Of a DNA stretch of 64,000 bases, positions 56,802 through 64,000 are shown piece after piece. Position 1 is the first letter of the stretch. Each line of letters starts with the position of its first letter. Both the position numbers and the translations under genes were made by a program. Source of the DNA: Isoetes taiwanensis (lineage: Eukaryota > Streptophyta > Lycopodiopsida > Isoetales > Isoetaceae); NCBI GenBank assembly GCA_021234155.1, contig JAJEKV010000001.1, forward strand, positions 18,867,382-18,931,381, in the 5' to 3' direction. The notes below the pieces were generated by a model, which did not search any database, had not been told where the DNA came from, and was given only the letters and a program-made list of their open reading frames with translations.

Positions 56802-57350
56802 ACAAAGTGACATGCAGCATGATGCTGCCTTGGGTGATGCATCTGCTCTAGTTCTAGAAGATGGAAGGAGAAAAAAGAGGAGAAAACAGGATGATGAGAT
56901 TGAAGCCTCAGCAATGCAGGTTGAGAGTGGATGTATGCCATGTGGAAGGCTGGTGGAAATTTCTTCAGTAGACATTTCATCAATTAATAAAGGTAAAGTT
57001 CCATTTTAATGTTTCTTTGTTGAACACAGTGTTTAGAGGTGCATATTTGTGTCCTCATTCTTTATGCAGAGCCAAATTTGGCCTCAATGCTATAAACGGC
57101 AGCCTAGATGCAGAGTTCCGTGAGCCTAAATATGCTGGAGCTTATGGCAATAGATTGATTGCCCGTTTACTCCATGCCGAACCCACCAGCAGGATTACAA
57201 CAGTAAGTGCTTATAATTTGATAAGCTTAAATCAGTAGAAGAGTTGTAGTATATTTGCATTATATTTAAATTCATTTGCAGGATGATCCGCGAACAGGAA
57301 GATTTTTGGATTACATGATAAGATCGTTTTTAAGCTCTCAAGGACAAGAG
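56802..57350 (+). CDS. Probable exons of an unidentified gene
   Basis: The exon at 56802-56991 (LEDGRRKKRRKQDDEIEASAMQ, nuclear-type basic stretch) may end at a GTAAAG donor. An exon at about 57070-57199 (GSLDAEFREPKYAGAYGNRL, IARLLHAEPTSRITT) ends at a good GTAAGT donor. The intron ends TTTGCAG, and the next exon (about 57282-57377, DDPRTGRFLDYMIRSFLSSQ) continues in phase and ends before GTAGGT. The clean splice sites and open frames suggest a real gene, but the second exon has a frame problem relative to the first. I cannot name the protein. Confidence 0.4.
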
Positions 57351-57379
57351 TGTTTGCTCTTAATACCCTTGGACACGTA

Positions 57380-58770
57380 GGTATAAACACATTCTTACAC
57401 TACGTGCTCGTGACGGTTGTGTGTTCATCAATATCAAATAGAGTTGTATTCAATTCAGAGTTTTTCGCTGAATCCCCCATTTTAGATTGCCATTTGCTGC
57501 ATAGCAAAGGCATTAAGCTCTTGCATACTCTGCCGGATGAAGAATTGATATATCTTGCAGGTAGCAGCGACAATAATTCATCAAATCTCAATATTGCATT
57601 TATGTGAGCAATTTTTGCCCGGCAATGAGGCCCTGTTCAATATCTACATTCATTCCGACCCTTTCTTCCTTCACAGCCCTTTCGATCCAAGAAGCCCTTT
57701 TTGGGGCAGATTGATCCCCAGCAATACAGGTTTTTCTCAAATTCGGCCGTGCCCTCGTGTATTTTGCAGATTTAAATTATGCGAAGGTTTTGGTGCAAAA
57801 TGTATGCAAAAATGCAAGCTCTTTGTTAACTTTTTTTCACCGTCTGCAGGTTCTATCCGGTTTGCAGGCTATATTATTTGGGGCATAAGTGGAAGAGCAT
57901 TCAACAAAACGGCCACAAAGGACCTCACGTTACTATAAGAGCTCCCTTGGAGTCAAATTTGATGATCTGAAGCCAGGACTTTTATGAAGTCAGACTAGGT
58001 ATTGCTTGGAATTGGGCTAAGTGATTTAATTATGAAGGGAAGTTCTTTTCAATATAAATGAATAAATGAATTAACATCTTTCAATGGATAAACAGGAATT
58101 GGACCCACTGCCTTGGCTAGATTAGATGTGCAAGGATTGCTATGCACTTGGGTCATCGGTCTATTCTGAAAACTTTGTGTCAAACATTAAAAAGAATTGT
58201 TAGATTTTTATGGTATTGAGACATTTTGTGTTCCTTATACGATTTTAGGCCAATCCCATTTGCATGATAAACATCTTTGTGAAAAAAAGAAATGTGTTGA
58301 GCCAATGAAATTCAATAAATACATATCGTTCTAATATGTTAATATTTCTTTTTTATTCCTTAACATTTCGGCTTTTAAAAATCAAATTCCGTTATTTTAA
58401 TCCAGTCATTGGCTAGGTTTTCAAACGTTCCTTTGCAAAAACATTATATCTATGCACATAAAATAGTATAATGTTTCATATATGTGTACCCTTAATGCTT
58501 CTTCTGTCTAACCTTAATGCTTCTAGCTCGAAGGGGAATGCCAAATTTATAGCTTTGGATTAAAGCATGTGAGGATCATGTGTGACAAGGATAAGTAAAA
58601 CTGTCTTAGCTTGAAATTGAAATTGGTTGATCTTATGCACGCAATTTAGACATTAGCATTAAAACGTTATCCATGTAAAATTTGATTGTGACAAGAGCAT
58701 TGTATGCCTCGTCTTCCCCACGTTATGTCAACATCACAAAATTAATTACGTGCTTCTCAAAAGATGATAT
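57380..58770. other. Unassigned; possible downstream exons
   Basis: An open piece near 57500-57555 (KGIKLLHTLPDEELIYLAG), ending before a possible GTAGCA donor, may belong to the same gene. From about 57950 to 58770 nothing coding is seen; it is AT-rich. Confidence 0.35.
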
Positions 58771-59490
58771 AAGATTCTCCTAGATTTCTAAAGGTTTTCT
58801 TGGATTCTTAATGTTCTACAAAGATTCCCCTAGATTCTTAAGATTCTATAGAGATTCCCCTAGATTTTATTAAGATTCCCAAAGATTCTCTAAAGATTCC
58901 CCTAGATTCCAAAAAAAAACCCTAAGATTCCTCTAGATTCTCCAAGATTCTATCAAGATTCTCCTAGATTATATAAGATTCTCCTAGATTCTTCAAGATT
59001 CCATTAAGATTCCCATAGATTCTTAAAGATTTTATGAAGATTCCTTTAGATTCTCCTAGATTCCCAAAGATTCAATTGAGACTCCCTAAGATTCTGTAAA
59101 GATTCCCTTAGATTCTAAAAGAATACCCCAAGATTCTATCAAGATTCTTATAGATTCTCTAAGATTCCATTAAGATTCCTTTAGGTTCTTAACGATTTTA
59201 TCAAGATTCCCCTAGATTCCCAAAGAAGTGCTTGAGATTCCTATAGATTCTCTTGAGATTCCTCTAGTTCCCATAGATTCTATGAAGATTCCCCTAGACT
59301 CCCCAAGATTCCATCAAGTTTCCTTTAGGTTCTTAAAGATTTTATCAAGATTCCCTTAGATTCCCTTACATTCTCAAAGATGCTCCCTTGAGATTCCCAT
59401 AGATTCTCTAAGATTCTCATGACATTCCTCTGGATTCCCTAAGATTCTATAAAGATTCTCCTAGATTCCGTCAACTTACCAAAGATTCCT
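58771..59490. repeat. AGATTC-type degenerate minisatellite
   Basis: About 720 bases are built from short units such as agattcccctagattct, aagattctatcaagattc and ttagattctcaaagattc. The phrase AGATTC occurs dozens of times at 10-20-base spacing. Imperfect units suggest an old, drifting array. No gene is present. Confidence 0.92.
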
Positions 59491-59660
59491 TGAAACTCGA
59501 ACATTCCAAAAAAATTCTTAATGTTTGATCGTGTTGGCTCCAACTGCGACAAAATAGTGTCAAAGCACCACTCATTGGAAAGCTCTCGACGAGAGGAATC
59601 CATTGGTGTGGGCCCCACCTTAGCCAAGGACAACACAGGTAACCTCGAGTGTTACCTCGA

Positions 59661-59772
59661 GGCACACTCATAAGTGACGGTGGCAACATGTGCTATTATA
59701 ATTCAAGAGTTTAGCAGGCACACTCATAAGTGACGGTGGCAACATGTGCTATTATAATTCAAGAGTTTAGCG
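59661..59772. repeat. 56-bp tandem duplication
   Basis: Two nearly identical 56-base units (ggcacactcataagtgacgg ... gagtttagc) lie head to tail, at 59661-59716 and 59717-59772. This is a recent local duplication. Confidence 0.95.
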
Positions 59773-61387
59773 CTAGCTTTTCTACCTATAAACATATAGC
59801 ATGATCTATAGGTAAAGTCTTTAACATGCACACTTAGAAAGTGTCAATTTCATGGGATTACGCACAAATATTGCAATTATAATTTCCAAAGAATTCTATC
59901 TAGTTAAAGAGATCACAAGACCTGTTATGTTATCACGTTCCCTTTTCCTCATTCCGCGAAGTATTAAAGGGCATCACATTATGCCTATAAGAGTTTGTCG
60001 CTTCACAAGAAAAGTGTTTCACATTCTGGAAGCATGAAACAGAAAAGCTTGCTAACTTATTTCGGGTGTCAACTTTCTTAAAAGCAAAGCATTCAAAAGA
60101 AGCGCGGCTTTACATGGCATTTTCTGAGCGAGTTTTAACTCCAAGATATTCCTCTAGCTACCATCTAACATCTAACAAGTCCAAAATCCCCAATGTGCTA
60201 CAAAAAAATTGTGAAACATACAACTACTTAGCATGATCGACCTTCTATGATGCCATCTGTTTCCCAATGTTCAAGCAAAGCCAAAATGATTTTGAGAAAT
60301 GTGATTAAAATAAATTGACTAGAGAGAATTTTTTTGCAATACCGGATAAAAATTTGTTGCCACACTCTCGATCATCGGGCCCGATCATAATGCACTAAAT
60401 GCTTTGAATCCTTTGACCAGGCACTAAGGATGCATTTTGAACTTGTTAAGCCCCAGGTAGAACTGTTCCTGTAAACTACTAAACTCTAAGGTTTAAGTTT
60501 TGCACAACCAAAATATATCAGCCTTTGTATCAACTTCTGCAACGGATGCCATGTACATATAATTGTTTGAACTCAGAATGCCTGATTAAGCTTTCATTCC
60601 AGGTGGCTACTTGTATTGCAGAACCAAGACTTAGAACATCAACTCCATCAATATATGTACTCCAATTGGCAAACAATTATGCCATACCTGCACATATTAC
60701 AACTTCCTTATTAAATATTGTTAGGATGTAAAAAAATCATCAACTAAAAACCATTTCAAGATACAACCATCTCCGCAACTTCCCACCATTAAACCATGAT
60801 TACAATAGATTGTGAACAAACCACAGTACAATCTTAAAGCCATCGCATTTATAAGGAATCATAGCATATCTCTTGCCTTATTCCATCATCGGAAAATTAA
60901 TTGTCAAGTCCTTCAGAACTTTTGCTACAGAAATCTTGTTCATGAAGAGTATTCTTGGTTCAAAATCTTCACTAAAGCAGACTGCCATAAGCAATGAGTG
61001 GAGACTTGGATATCTCTGCAGAAGGTGACACAGCCCCTGCTCAAGGTACTGCGCCTTGTGAAGGGCAATGAACCTTGTGTAGATGAGGTTTAAGAACAGG
61101 AGATGTCTAAGCCAGCAGTAAGGTGGATGATGACTGATGCCTTATAAGGGAGGGTGCCCACCTACGGTTTGCCAGTGGCTAAATCGTAATTACCAGGGTC
61201 TGAAGCATGCCAAACCTGAGATTTTTTTTATGAAATTGCTTCTCTAGATCCTAATGCACATAATCACTTTTTTTTTCCTCAGAAAATCAGTGGCATCAGC
61301 ATGCAATTTGGAATCAAAACAAGGTAGGTTTTTGCCCTTTATGGTGATATGCTGGCCCTCATGGTGATAGGAGTTTGGTGACGTCCC
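59773..61387. other. No gene seen
   Basis: AT-rich sequence. The small ORFs (59852-60037, 60525-60731, 60812-60997) show no domain. It may be the decayed non-coding part of the transposon to its right. Confidence 0.5.
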
Positions 61388-61516
61388 TGCCTTATGTGGT
61401 GAGCTGCAAGATCTGAATGGTGCAGCCCAGTGCCTTATGTGGTGAGCTGCAAAACCTGAATGGTGCAGCCCAGTGCCTTATGTGGTGAGCTGCAAGGCCT
61501 GAATGGTGCAGCCCAG
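61388..61516. repeat. Three tandem 43-bp repeats
   Basis: The unit tgccttatgtggtgagctgc ... ggtgcagcccag occurs three times with few changes. A 17-base unit (acttgcctaaagatggt) is doubled just after, at about 61531-61572. Confidence 0.93.
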
Positions 61517-61572
61517 TGCCATCATGGTTTATGACTTGCCTAAAGATGGTTTGCAACTTGCCTAAAGATGGT

Positions 61573-62288
61573 GCACTTATTATCAGAATGGTGCAACATT
61601 GTCCAACACGGCATGGCAGCAGACTTGCATGGTGATCCAATTACCTACAACAGTTAACAATTTTTCCAAATCAGTGCATGTTCAAACTATGAACTTATAT
61701 TAAATTACACATGTAGCAGAGCATTTACCTTCTAAGTTATTGCATTCCAATTCTGCAAGTGCTGGATTCTGTTACCTTGTTTTGCATTCGTTAGCTCATT
61801 CAAGTGCTGCGACTTGTGTATCCTAAGGCCAAGATTACCCCTTTGGGACGAGGGGAATTGAACCCCTGTAGCATTGGCGGCCACTTCCAAACATCCCGGC
61901 TGCAAAATCAGCAAACATATTAGTGGGGAATGGGCAGAGGATCACCTCTGCCCATGGAAAAATCGGGATAGGAGGGTAACTAGTGCAAACCTGATAAATT
62001 GCTTACTTTTATCAACAAATTCTACTTGCAGCAACAAAACTTGTGTACCACTGTCATTACCATCAAATTATTACACCAATTAACACTTCAAATTCCAATG
62101 CACATCAATAATAGCAAATTAGTTTACCTTATGCATTTAATTTATCATTTGTCAAGCCATAAACGTGCTGCTCCAAACAGAACAGTTCATTCTAATAATT
62201 ATAATGCAGCACATTCATTAGATTTCAGCCTTTACATGGATACAAAATTGGCTTCAGTTCAAAAAACAAAACTTAAAGCAATGCATGC
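61573..62288. other. No gene seen, 3' flank of the DDE transposase
   Basis: AT-rich with several small ORFs and no domain. Being downstream of the minus-strand transposase, it may be the element's 3' untranslated part and terminus. No terminal inverted repeat could be found without the other end. Confidence 0.45.
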
Positions 62289-64000
62289 TTACATTCCCAA
62301 CTTCTTCAAGTGAGCCTCCGCCTCCTCCCTATAAAGGTCATCTAGACATTTGGTTTTCTTTGCTATTCCAACATCTTCAGAATCATCATCAAAAATAGGG
62401 GTGGTGGGACCACGTGTGTTAATATTGTCCCCAACATACCTACCATGGCAGGCATCAGGCTCAGTCCAAAAATCAGATGTGTTCTCACCAAGTTTATGAT
62501 GTTGTACCTTTTGTTTCTTTTGGCATCTCTGATCCCATGAACAAATATGTGTCTCCTCAAGGCTACATGGCAAGCAAGTTTCATCCTCCTCATAATCCTC
62601 ATATGGATCTTGACTATCTATGAAGTTGCTTGGAGGAAGATCAGTGCCTCCATAGTGGATGTGGCAGCCAACAGCCAATTGAACATCATTCACATGATCA
62701 TGATCAGCCTGCTCCACAACATTAGCAATCTGATCATGACCACAATGGTTCATTGCATCAATATCTAACTTTTTGGGGTCATAACCCCTTCTGACCATGA
62801 GTTTCATTCTTGCCCTCCTCCTAGCCTGAATTGTCTCATTTGAGAAAGGCCTAGAAGGGCCAAATATCTGTTCAACTGATAGCTGCCTCTTTCCATCCGC
62901 ATTGAACAACATACTTCTCATTTTCATGGCATTGGCTTCACATATTTTTTCTGCATTTTTTTCTGCCTCTTTCAAGGCCTTGGCCTCAGCCCTTAGCCTC
63001 AATTGTATCTCCTTGATTCTTTTTTTCTCAGCTTGATTCTTTTTCTTTTCGGCCAGCTTTTCTTGCCTAAGTCTGCTGGCCTCCACTTGCCTATTGTGCT
63101 CATCTAATTTTGCCTTGATCATCTCATCCGAAGTGACCATGAGCCTATGAGCCAATTCAATTGGCAACTTGCTTCTCTTAGCCCTAACACAATCTATATT
63201 AGAATTGGCTGCCACCTTTGCTGTAGCAGAACCGGAACCATTCACATGATTGCATGGCATTGTTGCAGCAGCAACATCATTACAAACAGCAGCATCAATT
63301 GGATCAGGAACAACAGCATTAGGGGGAGCAGCAATATCAATTGGATCAGGAACAGCAGCATTAGGAGCAGCATTAGGAATGGGAGCAGCAATATCAATTG
63401 GATCAGGAACATCAGCAATATCAAGATTGTCTCCAACTTGCTGGACATCAATAGAAACATTCTGATAATTAGGAGCAGCATTTGGATCATCCTCTTCATC
63501 TTCACTATCTCTTACAATCTGACTTTCAGCAATGGGATCAGGCTGCACAGCCAACATTTTCCATGGCCATATACCTGTCTTAGCAAAGCCTGCTTTGATG
63601 TTATGAACGGTCAATGATTGTCTAAGTGATGCTGAGACTAATGCTGCCATGTCTTCTTTGGAAGGCTCAAGAAGCTCATGGTCTCGCATGTATTTAGATC
63701 TTAGACTCTTGAAGGCTCCTTTCATGGGGCCAAAACATGACACATCAAGTGGCTGGAGCCTATGAGAAGTGTGGGCTGGCAATTGATAGATATGCAAACC
63801 CATTTCCTTAGCATGTTGGATCACTTTCAGATTTACATGTGATCCGTGGCCATCACAAATCAGTAGGTGAGGATTTTCTGGACTAATACCCCCTGGCACA
63901 TTAGTTTTGAAGTGTTCAAGCCATGCATCAAATAGCTCATGGGTAATCCATGCCTTTTTTTGATAGCACATGGCAGCCCTTGGCTCACATCCAGCAAGCA
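62289..64000 (-). CDS. DDE_1 (pogo/Tigger-like) transposase-derived protein, partial
   Basis: The minus-strand frame is open from the right edge to a stop at 62289; its start lies beyond the window (570 codons seen). The DDE_1 endonuclease part shows LLICDGHGSHV (second catalytic Asp) and LPAHTSHRLQPLDVSCFGPMK (third acidic residue, Asp), then the conserved NIKAGFAKTGIWPW. The first Asp should be outside the window. After the catalytic domain come an acidic stretch, a repeat-rich stretch (PDPIDIAAP units, about 63290-63430), a Lys/Glu/Ala-rich probable coiled coil (about 62930-63110) and an acidic/His-rich tail. Pogo-type transposases cut and paste DNA at TA sites. The C-terminal part is longer than the minimal enzyme. 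No frameshift is seen, so the gene may be active or domesticated. Confidence 0.88.
   Translation of the reverse strand, partial: LAGCEPRAAMCYQKKAWITHELFDAWLEHFKTNVPGGISPENPHLLICDGHGSHVNLKVIQHAKEMGLHIYQLPAHTSHRLQPLDVSCFGPMKGAFKSLRSKYMRDHELLEPSKEDMAALVSASLRQSLTVHNIKAGFAKTGIWPWKMLAVQPDPIAESQIVRDSEDEEDDPNAAPNYQNVSIDVQQVGDNLDIADVPDPIDIAAPIPNAAPNAAVPDPIDIAAPPNAVVPDPIDAAVCNDVAAATMPCNHVNGSGSATAKVAANSNIDCVRAKRSKLPIELAHRLMVTSDEMIKAKLDEHNRQVEASRLRQEKLAEKKKNQAEKKRIKEIQLRLRAEAKALKEAEKNAEKICEANAMKMRSMLFNADGKRQLSVEQIFGPSRPFSNETIQARRRARMKLMVRRGYDPKKLDIDAMNHCGHDQIANVVEQADHDHVNDVQLAVGCHIHYGGTDLPPSNFIDSQDPYEDYEEDETCLPCSLEETHICSWDQRCQKKQKVQHHKLGENTSDFWTEPDACHGRYVGDNINTRGPTTPIFDDDSEDVGIAKKTKCLDDLYREEAEAHLKKLGM

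Noticed and set aside
61388-61516. Regular repeats as a CRISPR-like array
   Set aside because: Units are directly adjacent with no spacers, in a plant genome; a plain tandem repeat.

Overview
The window looks like nuclear DNA of a land plant, most likely a seed-free vascular plant such as a fern. This is an inference from a plant AP2/ERF domain, a pentatricopeptide-repeat (PPR) relic of the style common in ferns, an AN1 zinc-finger fragment of the plant stress-associated-protein type, spliceosomal introns and plant Ty1/copia and Ty3/gypsy elements. Nearly everything that can be recognised is transposable-element DNA or gene fragments carried by it. No intact host gene could be shown.

Layout. 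1-2331: nothing recognised. 2432-5195 and 18799-21293 (+) are two halves of one multi-exon gene relic of unknown identity. It is split by a complete 13.6-kb Ty3/gypsy chromovirus-type element on the minus strand (5196-18798) with two ~1.8-kb LTRs, a 5-bp GACTG target duplication, a tRNA-iMet-type primer site and a heavily frameshifted gag-pol. Converging on that relic is a minus-strand transposase-like relic (21683-23340, resuming at 27751-28480), split by two tandem Helitrons (23512-27063). Clusters of ATGTACAT accompany both relics, so they may belong to one large, undescribed two-gene DNA transposon. 28782-30176 is a gag relic. 30177-33868 is a 5'-truncated minus-strand Ty3/gypsy element. 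About 35583-38368 plus 46711-47393 is a Ty1/copia element, truncated inside reverse transcriptase and split by three nested Helitrons (38369-46710). 47394-50923 holds an unknown ORF, a GC-rich fold-back and an AN1 zinc-finger fragment. 50924-54678 is a Helitron carrying a PPR fragment. 54679-62288 holds possible exons of an unidentified gene, an AGATTC-type minisatellite and small tandem repeats. 62289-64000 (-) is a pogo/Tigger-like DDE_1 protein that runs off the right edge.

The most interesting system is a family of six non-autonomous Helitrons. They share a 5' TCTTATATTATAATGTT-like start and a 3' hairpin (GCCCAGC-AAC-GCTGGGC or variants) followed by 7 nt and CTAG, and they sit between A and T. 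One copy has a compensatory change in the hairpin stem. Three copies are filled with 1.4-2.0 kb of almost pure purine sequence, always purine on the Helitron sense strand. Two others carry plant gene fragments (AP2/ERF, PPR). The nesting can be resolved to the base: removing the Helitrons restores an open copia reading frame, and removing the gypsy element restores an open frame across the split gene relic.
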